57,553 nt of DNA from SAR324 cluster bacterium. Its GTDB lineage: Bacteria; SAR324; XYD2-FULL-50-16. Made by a program: the position numbers and the translations under genes. Shown in pieces: positions 27,256 through 36,732 of the stretch. Every line of letters begins with the position of its first letter. Within the stretch, counting starts at the first letter, position 1. The stretch lies in the NCBI GenBank assembly GCA_028280735.1, contig JANQLH010000101.1, positions 1 through 57,553 on the forward strand, read 5' to 3'. Below the pieces are notes generated by a model. It searched no databases. It had not been told where the DNA came from and worked only from the letters and a program-made list of their open reading frames with translations.

Positions 27256-28311
27256 TTATTTTTGTTTGCTCAGAGAAATCACTTCTACTTTTTCGTTGGG
27301 AGAAACAAGCTGCTGGCCGGTTTCCACAAGCACATCTCCGACCCGGAGTCCATCCAATATCTGAACCTCCTTGTCTAGGCTCAACCCTATAGCTACATGC
27401 CTCTTCTCTATTGCGCTGTTTTTCACCAAGTAAACAAAACTTCCTTTCTCTTCTTCCTGAATGGCATGACGAGGAATTAAGATTTGGTTTTCCAGATGAA
27501 TCTTTAGCAGTCTCGCCCTGACAAGCATTCCCGGCAGTAGCTTCTGATCTGTATTATCGATTTCAACTTCGACTTCAAAGGAACGACTCCTCATATCAGC
27601 TTCCAGAGCCCTGGTAGTCACCTTTCCCGGGAATACTTCCCCGGGTAATGCATCTATGGTTATACCAACGTCCTTGCCCAGTTCAATATATTGGATTTCC
27701 CTCTCCGGAATATTTATAAGGGCCAAAACTTTAGAAATATCTAATACTTCCAAAAGTTTGTCACCGACACGTACATACTCGCCCATTTCAATGGTCGGAT
27801 TGCTGACAAGACCTTTGATAGGTGTTTTAATACGGGACTTTACGAGATCCAGTTCGGATAACTGCAGTCGCAGCCGATTAACTTCCATTTTGTTTTTCAA
27901 TTCGGCAACCTTAGCCGGAGTTGAAAGTTTTTTACTCAACAATTTGGCCTCGCGATTGTAATCTTTCAAGGCCAACTCGTAGTTGGATTTGTTTAATTGA
28001 TTGTTCAGTAATTGCCTCTTGGTATCGATCTGAACCATAATTTCCCCCTCGGTTACCCGGGAGCCTTGATCAACATTTAAAACCTCTATCACCCCGGCAA
28101 TTTCGCTACTGATGCTGACCTTGGTAATCGGTTTCAAATGACCAACATAGCTCGAGTAGTTTTTTAAAGACCTGGGTGAAAGCTGCAATGCTTCAATCTT
28201 AGTTCTAATCGTTTGGGATTGGTCGCCGGCAAAAACTTGATGAACGGGGATAACCAGACAAAAAATGGTTAACATCACGCAGATGGTGCGAGACTGCAAG
28301 ATTACCTTCAT
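27256..28311 (-). CDS. RND efflux periplasmic adaptor subunit
   Basis: A 351-residue membrane-fusion protein of the AcrA/HlyD class bridging the pump and the outer-membrane channel. It has an N-terminal hydrophobic export signal (residues about 8-28). The lipoyl-like half-motif ISSEIAGVIEVLNVDQGSRVTEGE is followed by a helical hairpin, the second half-motif (SRIKTPIKGLVSNPTIEMGEYV) and beta-barrel/membrane-proximal domains ending GLRVGDVLVETGQQLV. No lipobox Cys is seen. It lies between the TolC-like gene and the pump in one operon. Confidence 0.93.
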   Translation of the reverse strand: MKVILQSRTICVMLTIFCLVIPVHQVFAGDQSQTIRTKIEALQLSPRSLKNYSSYVGHLKPITKVSISSEIAGVIEVLNVDQGSRVTEGEIMVQIDTKRQLLNNQLNKSNYELALKDYNREAKLLSKKLSTPAKVAELKNKMEVNRLRLQLSELDLVKSRIKTPIKGLVSNPTIEMGEYVRVGDKLLEVLDISKVLALINIPEREIQYIELGKDVGITIDALPGEVFPGKVTTRALEADMRSRSFEVEVEIDNTDQKLLPGMLVRARLLKIHLENQILIPRHAIQEEEKGSFVYLVKNSAIEKRHVAIGLSLDKEVQILDGLRVGDVLVETGQQLVSPNEKVEVISLSKQK

Positions 28312-28375
28312 AACAATTCTACAATTTTAAATACTCGGTATAATTAAATGTAAATTCGAGGATATTATTCCTCGA

Positions 28376-30034
28376 CTATTCCACACGCGGTAGTGAATAT
28401 TCGGTGAAAATCTTACCAGTGACTATCAGAAGCTCCAGGTACGATTTTTCGTAATTTACCTCTGAGATGGTTTGGTTTTTTTGAGCATCAGTCAGATCCT
28501 GTTGTGCCTGTGAGACACGAAAACTGGTGCTGTTGCCAAGGTTAAATTTCTCAGTTTCTTTTTCCAGTAGATCCCTGGCTAGTTCCACACTGGTTGTAGC
28601 CAGTTTGATTCCCTGTTCAGCCAATTTCAGGTTCCTGATTATCGATTGTAAAGTGACTTTTAATTGAGCCTTTAAATCACTGATTTGAAGCAACAGCTTG
28701 GAGTTCTCCAGATTCCTCTGCTTGATTTCTTTAGGTGTTTGTTTATCAAACAAGGGAATATTCCATGTTAGCCCGACCTGATAATCATTATAACCAGATT
28801 CTCCAAGGGACGAGGCTGCGTCTGCCACCGACTTTCCATATCCGTTTAACTGGTATTCAACACTGAAATCCAGATCGGTTTTCGCTTTATTCCGAGCTTC
28901 TTTTAGCTGGATGCCGTTCAACTTGAGCTGCGACTGCAACAACGCTAGATCCTGGCTGTTTTCATAAACCTGTTTTAAAAGACCGTCAAAATCGAAAACC
29001 TGTTTCCTCCGGACCAGTTTTTCCGTGGCACGATAACCATAAGGCAGATCCTGCAGATTTAAGGCAACCTTGATCTGATCTTCTATCTGCTTTTTATTGA
29101 AATTTTCTGCAAGCAAACTTTGTTGAACCGTCAGCAATTGACTTTCTCCCTGTTTTACTTCAATAGGATCGAGTACTCCCAATTCCATTTTGATTTTAGT
29201 ATCGCTGACAAATTGGCGCGAAAGGGCTTCGGACGCTTGCAGGGAAATAATATTCTTTTCGACTCCAACCAAATCCCAATAAATTCCTGCGACAACTTTC
29301 AACAGTTCCAAAATTGTTTTATGGGATTGCTGCCTCGCTGTCTCCAGGCCAATAAAGCTTTTATACTCAGGTGCTTTGTTGATATCCCCCCAATCCTGGA
29401 ATATCGGGATTGAAACAGAAGCCGTGACCTGGTCTGAATAAAGCGGGTCATCTGACTTGTCCCAACCACTGAAATCATCGTCTTCTTCAACCTTTTCCCC
29501 GGTACTGGTCTGGGAAGACGCCTTGGTATAACCAACACTGTAGGAAATACCACTGGTCGTTTTTTTACTCCAGGTTGCCGAGAGCGAACTCGTATCCTGT
29601 GCCTGTAAACTCAAAAAAGAAGCAGGAGCGGAAGCATTAAAAGGATTGGTGACACTACCGGAGATGTTGGTTCCTGTCGGTGTCAGGGATCTTTGTACTC
29701 CTGCGGATGTCGACAGGGAAGGATTGTACAACTCTTTGGCCGCCAGATAGTTTTCCGCTGCTATTTCCCGATCGATGGCCAAAATGTCGATTGTCGTCGC
29801 TCTTTCCAACGCCAGGGTCAGCAAGGCCTGCATACTCACTTCCACAAGAACCTGGCCGTTTTCAGTCACAAAATTAAACTGTTTCAGCAGCTCCGGGTCC
29901 AACTTGCCTGACTGGGCAAAGACCGTTGATTGGGTTGTGCTAAATGCCAAGATAGCTGTTGTCATTATCAAAACGACAATCTTTTTGAATGGAAACTCAG
30001 GAATGTGCAAGGCCTTTATCTTCATGATTAACAA
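28376..30034 (-). CDS. TolC-family outer-membrane efflux protein
   Basis: A 552-residue outer-membrane factor and first gene of the efflux operon. It has an N-terminal signal peptide (KKIVVLIMTTAILAFSTTQSTVFAQ) after a short basic leader. Two TolC-type repeats follow, with long helices such as LLKVVAGIYWDLVGVEKNIISLQAS and ISDLKAQLKVTLQSIIRNLKLAEQG, and GLTWNIPLFDK beta-barrel strands (each repeat quoted only in part). The first 30 residues before the hydrophobic core are longer than usual, so a slightly later start is possible. Divergent ubiX starts 444 bp upstream. Confidence 0.9.
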   Translation of the reverse strand: MLIMKIKALHIPEFPFKKIVVLIMTTAILAFSTTQSTVFAQSGKLDPELLKQFNFVTENGQVLVEVSMQALLTLALERATTIDILAIDREIAAENYLAAKELYNPSLSTSAGVQRSLTPTGTNISGSVTNPFNASAPASFLSLQAQDTSSLSATWSKKTTSGISYSVGYTKASSQTSTGEKVEEDDDFSGWDKSDDPLYSDQVTASVSIPIFQDWGDINKAPEYKSFIGLETARQQSHKTILELLKVVAGIYWDLVGVEKNIISLQASEALSRQFVSDTKIKMELGVLDPIEVKQGESQLLTVQQSLLAENFNKKQIEDQIKVALNLQDLPYGYRATEKLVRRKQVFDFDGLLKQVYENSQDLALLQSQLKLNGIQLKEARNKAKTDLDFSVEYQLNGYGKSVADAASSLGESGYNDYQVGLTWNIPLFDKQTPKEIKQRNLENSKLLLQISDLKAQLKVTLQSIIRNLKLAEQGIKLATTSVELARDLLEKETEKFNLGNSTSFRVSQAQQDLTDAQKNQTISEVNYEKSYLELLIVTGKIFTEYSLPRVE

Positions 30035-30478
30035 ACAGGAGTAATCGGTGATGCCGAAAATGGTTGCGACAATAAATATTCCAGGTATGCGAGTGATCGG
30101 GACAGAAAAAACTTGGTTACACTTAAAATCTGATCATTGATTTATTTATATGTCTAGAGCAGTTAGCAAAAGATATAATAATTTTTGACAAACAGCCGCT
30201 TCCGACCAAAGCTTTACCTTAATTTCTTATAGACCAACATAAAAAGAACCAATCGTTGATAGAGTGCTAAGCATTAAAATCCGAAATTGTTCTCCTTTTT
30301 ACTAGTGCTGACCTTGCGGCTTAATGTAACATGATTTAAATAAGCAAATTGATAAGCTTTTTATCAATGGTTGAGCAATAGCAATGAAATTTAAATTCAT
30401 TCGATTATTTGTTGCTTATTTTAAATTGCCGTTTGAAAAGCTTCCGTAAACCAAAGACTTAACAGCAATCCTTTACCC
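30035..30478. other. Divergent intergenic region between efflux operon and ubiX
   Basis: 444 bp, very AT-rich. It must contain promoters of both units, but I cannot single out a confident one. No regulator gene, RNA gene or operator-like dyad was recognised. Confidence 0.5.
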
Positions 30479-31039
30479 ATGTCACAACGATTGATTATTG
30501 GTATTTCCGGAGCATCCGGAGTCATTTACGGTATTCGGGTTCTGGAAACCCTTAAAAACTACCAGACCATAGAAACCCACCTGGTTATGACTGCTTCGGC
30601 CGAGCATACCATTCAACTGGAAACCGACTATTCTATCGGCAAGGTCAAAAAACTGGCAACCATCTGTCATGATCCGGAAAACATGGCAGCGGCCGTTTCC
30701 AGCGGATCATTTCAAACCATGGGAATGATTGTAATGCCTTGTTCGATAAAAAGCCTGTCCGGGATCGTTAATTGTTTTAACGATAACCTGCTGATTCGAG
30801 CTGCTGATGTAACCCTGAAGGAAAACCGAAAACTGGTGCTTGTTCCACGTGAAACTCCCCTCCATAAAGGCCACCTGGAGTTGATGGTACGATTTGTCGA
30901 CAGAGGCGGTGTACTGGTACCTCCCTTTCCGGCTTTTTATCATGCTCCTCAAACTATCAATGATATTGTGGATCAGACCGTGGGAAAAGTCCTGGACCAA
31001 TTTCAAATAGAACACAACCTGTTTCAACGCTGGAAATGA
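30479..31039 (+). CDS. ubiX: Flavin prenyltransferase UbiX
   Basis: UbiX makes prenylated FMN, the cofactor of UbiD-type decarboxylases. The 186-residue protein shows IIGISGASGVIYGIRVLE, the MIVMPCSIKSLSGIVNCFNDNLL motif with the conserved Ser-Leu-x-Gly region, RAADVTLKENRKLVLVPRET and the C-terminal FPAFYHAP segment, all typical. No ubiD is in the window. The VPRET codons contain a one-mismatch parS-like sequence. Confidence 0.96.
   Translation: MSQRLIIGISGASGVIYGIRVLETLKNYQTIETHLVMTASAEHTIQLETDYSIGKVKKLATICHDPENMAAAVSSGSFQTMGMIVMPCSIKSLSGIVNCFNDNLLIRAADVTLKENRKLVLVPRETPLHKGHLELMVRFVDRGGVLVPPFPAFYHAPQTINDIVDQTVGKVLDQFQIEHNLFQRWK
30841..30856. promoter_or_regulatory. parS-like ParB site, one mismatch, inside ubiX
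   Basis: TGTTCCACGTGAAACT matches the parS consensus except at the last base. It encodes VPRET, which is itself conserved in UbiX, so protein constraint may produce the match. It is listed because a perfect site lies 13.4 kb away. Confidence 0.35.
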
Positions 31040-31303
31040 TCTGATCACTCTCGTCTGCTTGCCGGGTTGAATCGGTAATGTTCATGAGCTGGCTCATTTT
31101 GACCGTTGCCCGATTCGTGTATAAAATCAAAATTAAGGTATTTTTCTTCCCGGGGTTACTCACTTCCCTGCACTCACGAGGCGTGCGCCCGATAGATGCT
31201 AATGCGTTTAACAACGTAAAGAGCGGTGGTTGTAACCTTCAAGTAGGAAATCAAATCCGTAGAATTCAAATAGTATCCCGGAATCACATAATTATAGAAT
31301 TTC

Positions 31304-32905
31304 ATGTCAACAGAAGCGGAATTAAAACAACAAGTGGCTCAACGCCGCACATTTGCAATAATCAGTCACCCTGATGCGGGTAAAACCACGATCACTGAAA
31401 AAATCCTGCTCTATGGGGGGGCCATTCAAATGGCTGGAACGGTGAAGGCGCGAAAATCCAAGAAATTTGCCACGTCGGATTGGATGGAAATTGAGAAACA
31501 GCGCGGTATCAGTGTTACCTCATCGGTTATGAAATTCAGCTATAACGATTTTGAAATCAACCTGCTGGATACACCAGGTCACCAGGACTTTTCCGAAGAC
31601 ACCTATCGCGTATTGACCGCTGTTGATAGCGCGTTGATGCTGATTGACGGTGCCAAGGGGGTAGAGGCACAGACCAAGAAGTTACTGGAGGTCTGTCGTA
31701 TGAGAAATACCCCGGTGATGACCTTTATGAATAAGTTTGATCGGGAATGCAACAATCCTTTTGATCTATTGGATGAAGTGGAAAATGTCTTGAAAATCCA
31801 GTGTAGTCCTCTTTCCTGGCCTATTGGGATGGGTCGTGATTTCAGAGGGATTTATGATTTAACCTCCCAAAGTCTTCGTATCTACCACAATCTGGAAAAG
31901 AAACATGAGTTCGAAACCATTCCGCTAAAAGGTCTGGATGATCCGAAATTGGATGAAACCGTGGGAAATGAATATGCAGACCAATTGAGGGAGGACATGG
32001 AGTTGCTGGACGGAGCCGGCACACCTTTTACTAAAGAGGATTATTTGAGCGGAAAGATCACCCCTGTTTTCTTTGGATCTGCCTTGAGAAATTTTGGGGT
32101 GTTTGAGTTTTTGCATCGGTTTCTGGAACACGCCCCCGAGCCCCAAGCCAGGGAAGCTGTTGAGCGGGTTGTGACGCCTGAGGAGTCCAAGCTTACCGGA
32201 TTTATTTTTAAAATCCAGGCCAATATGGATCCCTCCCATCGTGACAGGATCGCCTTTATGCGAATTTGTTCCGGAAAGTTCAATCGAGGAATGAAACTAT
32301 ATCACTGCCGCCTGCAGCGAATGATTAAAATGAACAGCACAGTGACTTTCATGGCTAAAGAGAGGGAAACACTGGATGAAGGCTATGCCGGAGATATTCT
32401 TGGACTGTATGATCCCGGAATTTTTAAAATTGGTGACAGTTTTAGTCTTGGCGAAAATCTTAGTTTTAAAGGCATACCCAGCTTTTCTCCTGAGAACTTT
32501 ATGAAGGTTCGCCTGGCTGATCCGCTCAAGGGCAAGCAACTGGAAAAGGGCTTGGTTCAACTTACGGAAGAGGGGGCTACCCAGGTTTTCAAAGCGGTTG
32601 CCAGTAACGATCATATTCTCGGGGTTGTCGGTGTCCTGCAGTTTGAAGTGATCAAATTCAGGCTTCAGCACGAATATAGCGTAGAAGGTGTTTTTGAAGC
32701 TGTGCCTTATACTTGTGCACGCTGGTATCACAGCGATGACGACAATGTACTGAAGAAGTTCGAAGAACGCTATATCGCCCAGATCGCCCAGGATGTGAAA
32801 GAGAAAAAGATCTTCCTTTGCAACACCACCTGGGATCTGGAGTACGCCGTTAAGAAATTCGAAGGGATCGAATTTTATCAGAATTCAGACCACATTCCGG
32901 TATAA
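31304..32905 (+). CDS. prfC: Peptide chain release factor 3
   Basis: RF3 is the GTPase that recycles RF1/RF2 from the ribosome. Seen: P-loop HPDAGKTTITEKIL, switch I region with GISVTSSVMKF, DTPGHQDFSEDTYR (G3), MNKFDRE (G4), and the RF3-specific C-terminal domains with GVLQFEVIKFRLQHEYSVE. 533 residues is normal. The start at 31304 has only a weak upstream purine stretch, but the N-terminal sequence is conserved. It stands 264 bp after ubiX. Confidence 0.97.
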   Translation: MSTEAELKQQVAQRRTFAIISHPDAGKTTITEKILLYGGAIQMAGTVKARKSKKFATSDWMEIEKQRGISVTSSVMKFSYNDFEINLLDTPGHQDFSEDTYRVLTAVDSALMLIDGAKGVEAQTKKLLEVCRMRNTPVMTFMNKFDRECNNPFDLLDEVENVLKIQCSPLSWPIGMGRDFRGIYDLTSQSLRIYHNLEKKHEFETIPLKGLDDPKLDETVGNEYADQLREDMELLDGAGTPFTKEDYLSGKITPVFFGSALRNFGVFEFLHRFLEHAPEPQAREAVERVVTPEESKLTGFIFKIQANMDPSHRDRIAFMRICSGKFNRGMKLYHCRLQRMIKMNSTVTFMAKERETLDEGYAGDILGLYDPGIFKIGDSFSLGENLSFKGIPSFSPENFMKVRLADPLKGKQLEKGLVQLTEEGATQVFKAVASNDHILGVVGVLQFEVIKFRLQHEYSVEGVFEAVPYTCARWYHSDDDNVLKKFEERYIAQIAQDVKEKKIFLCNTTWDLEYAVKKFEGIEFYQNSDHIPV

Positions 32906-33078
32906 TTCCGTCCGAATATTTATTTTTTCGCACATCACGTTTCAATCAAAAACGAATTTAGTTTTTGGATGACGTAAATGTTTCTGCTTCGCTAGTTTTT
33001 TCGAGCAGACAAATTGTTCTGCTGAATCCCGGTTTCATCATCCCGGTTGTTCCAAACTTAAAATTCCCAAGGAGTGAC

Positions 33079-34251
33079 ATGCACAAAATCTTGACAATGA
33101 ATCAGATTTCCCCCAAAGGATTGGATCGTTTTTCCAGAGAGAAGTATGAGGTTGCCAGTGAGATCGGTACTCCCGATGCCATTATGGTTAGAAGTACTCC
33201 AATCAAGCCGGAAGACCTGCCGCCTTCACTGTTGGCGATTGCCAGGGCTGGCGCAGGTGTTGATAAGATTTGTGTTAATGATTGTACCACCAAGGGGATT
33301 CCGGTTTTCAATACGCCAGGTGCAAATGCGAACTCGGTTAAAGAACTGGTAATGCTCTCGTTATTGCTGGCATCACGGGGGGTTATCCGCGGAATTCGGT
33401 TTTTGGATCGATTGGCTACAGAATCCACAGATCCGACAGAAATTACCAGGGTGGTGGAAAAAGAGAAAAAGAGATTTGCCGGAAGTGAGATTATTAATAA
33501 TACTTTAGGCATTGTAGGTTTGGGTGCCATTGGTTCCAAAGTGGCTGAAATGGCAATGGGCATGGGAATGGATGTACTGGGATATGACCCCAGTATCTCC
33601 GTGGAATCCGCCTGGCGGCTGCCTAATTCGGTTGAACGCATCGAGAATTTGCCCACGCTGTTGGCTAAATCGGATTTCATCACCCTGCATATACCCATGC
33701 TGGAATCCACCAAGTATATGATCAACGAAGAGTCTCTCCAGTTTGTTAAAAAGGGAGCCAGGTTGCTAAATTTCTCAAGGGAAGGTATTGTCGAGCCGAA
33801 CGCCGTGGTGAAGGCCCTGGATTCCGGGTCGTTATCGCGTTTTATTACTGATTTCCCACACCCGGTTCTGATGGGAAGAGAAGATATAATCTTGATGCCT
33901 CATATTGGCGCCAGCACCAAGGAAGCTGAAGAAAACTGTGCGACCATGGCTGCCGATCAGCTAATAGATTTCATCGAAAACGGAAACATCATCAATTCTG
34001 TTAATTTCCCGAGACTGGTGCTTGAACGATCCAGCAACCATCGGATAGCCTTTTCGAATAAAAATGTACCGAACATGCTGGGACAGGTGCTTCCGATTCT
34101 GGCTGAACACCATATCAACGTATCGGATATGCTGAATAAAAGCCGGGGAGAAATCGCCTACAGTATCCTGGATCTTAATGAACCAATTACCGATGAAATT
34201 TCTGAAAGGATTAAATCCATTGATGGGATATATTCTTTGAGATCGTTGTAA
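33079..34251 (+). CDS. serA: D-3-phosphoglycerate dehydrogenase
   Basis: SerA oxidises 3-phosphoglycerate, the first step of serine synthesis. I start it at ATG 33079, seven bases or so after AAGGAG (33069-33074), rather than at the longer open frame from 32965; this gives 390 residues. The Rossmann motif is GIVGLGAIGSKVAEMA, catalytic Arg in NFSREGIVE, and His in MPHIGASTKEAEEN. The C-terminal 75 residues form an ACT domain (VPNMLGQVLPILAEHHINV), which may bind serine for feedback control. It is followed by serC after 54 bp and then proC, a likely operon. Confidence 0.94.
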   Translation: MHKILTMNQISPKGLDRFSREKYEVASEIGTPDAIMVRSTPIKPEDLPPSLLAIARAGAGVDKICVNDCTTKGIPVFNTPGANANSVKELVMLSLLLASRGVIRGIRFLDRLATESTDPTEITRVVEKEKKRFAGSEIINNTLGIVGLGAIGSKVAEMAMGMGMDVLGYDPSISVESAWRLPNSVERIENLPTLLAKSDFITLHIPMLESTKYMINEESLQFVKKGARLLNFSREGIVEPNAVVKALDSGSLSRFITDFPHPVLMGREDIILMPHIGASTKEAEENCATMAADQLIDFIENGNIINSVNFPRLVLERSSNHRIAFSNKNVPNMLGQVLPILAEHHINVSDMLNKSRGEIAYSILDLNEPITDEISERIKSIDGIYSLRSL

Positions 34252-34305
34252 GGTGAGTATAAACGTTTTGATTGCCTAACCATAACCCCCAAACAGAAAA
34301 AACCG

Positions 34306-35397
34306 ATGAAAGCAACTGTATACAACTTTGGAGCAGGACCGGCAAAACTTCCCATTCCGGTTATCCGGAAAATTCAGGAAGATTTTCTCGATTTCAAAAA
34401 TATGGGATCTTCCGTTATCGAAATCAGCCACCGCTCCAAAGAGTTTGATGATTTGCTTTGCGAGACCGATGAGCTGTTTAAGGAAGCAGTGTCACTACCT
34501 GATAATTATCGGGTGTTATATGTACACGGCGGTGCCCAGATGCAATTCTCTGCCATACCCATTAACCTGATCGGCAGAAAACCGGCTCGGAAAGCCTTTT
34601 ATTATGAAAGTGGTAACTTTGCACGTATCGCTGCTAAAGAGGCTCAAAAGTTCGGCAATATCGTCATAGCCGGAAACAGCTCGGATACCAACTACGACAG
34701 GATACCCGAGTTTAAACCGGCTGACATCGATCATGAGGCATCGTATGTCTACATTACCAGCAACAATACTATCTTCGGTACCCGTTGGCATGAATTCCCC
34801 GATACCGGTGATACTCCCCTGGTTGTCGACGCAACATCGGAAATCTTGTCCAGAAAGATGGATTATTCCAAACTTGGATTGTTGTTTGCCGGAGCTCAAA
34901 AAAACCTTGGACCTTCCGGGATAGCGATGGTAATCATCCGTGAAGACCTCTTGGAATATGCCCCGGCTGATACTCCTAAATTGTTGCATTACAAGCTTTA
35001 TGACGAAAAACACTCCCTGGCTAATACCAACAACACCTTTGCCATTTATGTAATCAACCTGGTTTTGAAATGGTTAAAAGATGAAGGCGGTGTGGAACGG
35101 ATCCAAGAAATAAACGAAAAAAAAGCAGCTTTTTTATATGATTATCTGGACGGAACCGATTTTTACAAAGGTCATGCTCATCCTGATCATCGCTCAATTA
35201 TGAATGTCACCTTCAACTTGCCGTCTCAGGAATTACTGGATCTTTTCCTGAAACAGGCAACAGAAGTTGGTTTAACCGCATTAAAAGGTCATCGCAGTGT
35301 CGGAGGAGCCAGGGCTTCTATCTATAACGCTATGCCAATGGAAGGCGTAGAGGCATTGGTTTCCTTCATGAAAGAGTTTGAGCAGAAAAACGGCTAA
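34306..35397 (+). CDS. serC: Phosphoserine aminotransferase
   Basis: A PLP enzyme making phosphoserine from 3-phosphohydroxypyruvate. Seen: NFGAGPAKLP at the N-terminus, ISHRSKEF, LYVHGGAQMQFSAIP, the cofactor-binding Asp in VVDATSEILS and the PLP lysine in FAGAQKNLGPSG, ending GHRSVGGARASIYNAMP. 363 residues is typical. It lies between serA and proC on the same strand, giving the two consecutive serine-pathway steps side by side. serB is not in the window. Confidence 0.98.
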   Translation: MKATVYNFGAGPAKLPIPVIRKIQEDFLDFKNMGSSVIEISHRSKEFDDLLCETDELFKEAVSLPDNYRVLYVHGGAQMQFSAIPINLIGRKPARKAFYYESGNFARIAAKEAQKFGNIVIAGNSSDTNYDRIPEFKPADIDHEASYVYITSNNTIFGTRWHEFPDTGDTPLVVDATSEILSRKMDYSKLGLLFAGAQKNLGPSGIAMVIIREDLLEYAPADTPKLLHYKLYDEKHSLANTNNTFAIYVINLVLKWLKDEGGVERIQEINEKKAAFLYDYLDGTDFYKGHAHPDHRSIMNVTFNLPSQELLDLFLKQATEVGLTALKGHRSVGGARASIYNAMPMEGVEALVSFMKEFEQKNG

Positions 35398-35424
35398 TTA
35401 AACCAATAAGCATAGAGATTAACC

Positions 35425-36240
35425 ATGTCAAAACCTGTTTTGGTAGGATGCGGAAACATGGGCTCAGTGCTGGCAGATGCCATTATCGAAAAAGGTATTT
35501 GCTCGGCAAAGGAGCTGACCGTTGTTGAAAAGTATTCAAACCAGTACACGCAAAGATTACAAGAGAAAGGAACACGAGTTCTGGAACATTTCAGCGAATT
35601 GTCCGGAAATCAGGATTTGGTGATTGTTGCAGTGAAACCCCAGGATTCTTCTGAGGTTTTAGATGAAATTGCCACCAGGATCGATGATAATACCCTGGTT
35701 ATCTCCATCATGGCTGGGATCACCCTGGAGTTTTTGAAAAACAAACTTCCGGACGCCCAAATCATAAGGTGTATGCCCAATACACCCTGTGCCATACAAT
35801 TGGGAATGGCTGTTTATTGCGGGAATGGAAGGGTTTCGGACAAGTCTTATGTAATTGCGCAATCTATTCTCTCAACCATGGGAAAAGCCTTCCGGGTCGA
35901 AAAAGAGATCATGATCGATGCGGCTACCGGGATTTCCGGCAGCGGTCCGGCCTATGTGTTTTACCTCGCGGAAGCCTTGAAAGAGGGGGCTATCAAACTG
36001 GGATTTGATGAGGAGCAGGCGGATCTCCTGGCAACGCAAACACTGCTGGGATCATCCACTTTATTGCAACAATCTGAGGATTCTCCGGAAGAACTCCGCA
36101 GAAAAGTAACCTCGCCAAACGGAACCACCCTGGAAGCGACGAAACATTTCGATTCCAAAGGCCTGAAACAGATCCTGATTGAGGGATTTGAAGCAGCCTA
36201 CAATCGCTCGATTGAGCTTGGAAAACCAAAAGAGAATTGA
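35425..36240 (+). CDS. proC: Pyrroline-5-carboxylate reductase
   Basis: ProC performs the last step of proline synthesis. The Rossmann motif is LVGCGNMGSVLADAI, followed by VIVAVKPQ, ISIMAGITLEFL, IRCMPNTPC and the dimer/active-site signature ATGISGSGPAYVFYLAEAL. VTSPNGTTLEA closes the family pattern. 271 residues is normal. It lies 27 bp after serC, so serine and proline genes are probably co-transcribed. proA is 31 kb away on the other strand. Confidence 0.97.
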   Translation: MSKPVLVGCGNMGSVLADAIIEKGICSAKELTVVEKYSNQYTQRLQEKGTRVLEHFSELSGNQDLVIVAVKPQDSSEVLDEIATRIDDNTLVISIMAGITLEFLKNKLPDAQIIRCMPNTPCAIQLGMAVYCGNGRVSDKSYVIAQSILSTMGKAFRVEKEIMIDAATGISGSGPAYVFYLAEALKEGAIKLGFDEEQADLLATQTLLGSSTLLQQSEDSPEELRRKVTSPNGTTLEATKHFDSKGLKQILIEGFEAAYNRSIELGKPKEN

Positions 36241-36732
36241 CCTCCTTTTTATTGACTAAAGCAGTCTAACCAAAAGTCGATCTACAAGGGAAGGTAGGAT
36301 GGGCAACTTGTTGCCCATCAACCTGACTACTGATAAGAATCGTTGCGTTTGAATTCGAAAACGAAAGCCTTAACACCTCCTAAAACCAACAACTACTAAT
36401 CCTATTTATCCTCGCTAGTCTTGTTTGTACCTTCTCTAAGATTTCCTGCACAACTAAAGGAACTCAAGCTTTTCCTTTTCCAATTTGATCGAATCTTTCT
36501 GATTCAATTCCTAAATATAGGCAACACTTTTTCACTCAATTTACTGAATTGTTTATCTATTGAAAGGCAAACGACTTTCAAATTGATCTAATGCTGGCAA
36601 TGTGAGATAGAAATTGGCTGAGTTTTTAATTATTTAAAAGTTTTTTCAGAACTGATCTCTATAGGGTGATTCCTTCTATTCGATTTTATAAAGTTCCTTT
36701 AAATCACCTTCCAGGCCAATCCCCAATTCGAT
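36241..36732. other. Intergenic region between proC and the RHS toxin gene
   Basis: 492 bp, AT-rich, without a supported gene. It holds the hairpin at 36298-36319 and otherwise no recognised motif. It marks the boundary between core and accessory parts of the window. Confidence 0.5.
36298..36319 (+). terminator. Tight hairpin after proC
   Basis: GATGGGCAAC (36298-36307) is exactly complementary in reverse to GTTGCCCATC (36310-36319) with only two bases between. It is 58 bp after proC and may end the serA-serC-proC transcript, although no T-run follows. It could instead be a dispersed palindromic repeat. Confidence 0.45.

Noticed and set aside
32965..33078. Longer N-terminus for serA
   Set aside because: The extra 38 residues do not resemble SerA, and a strong AAGGAG precedes ATG 33079.
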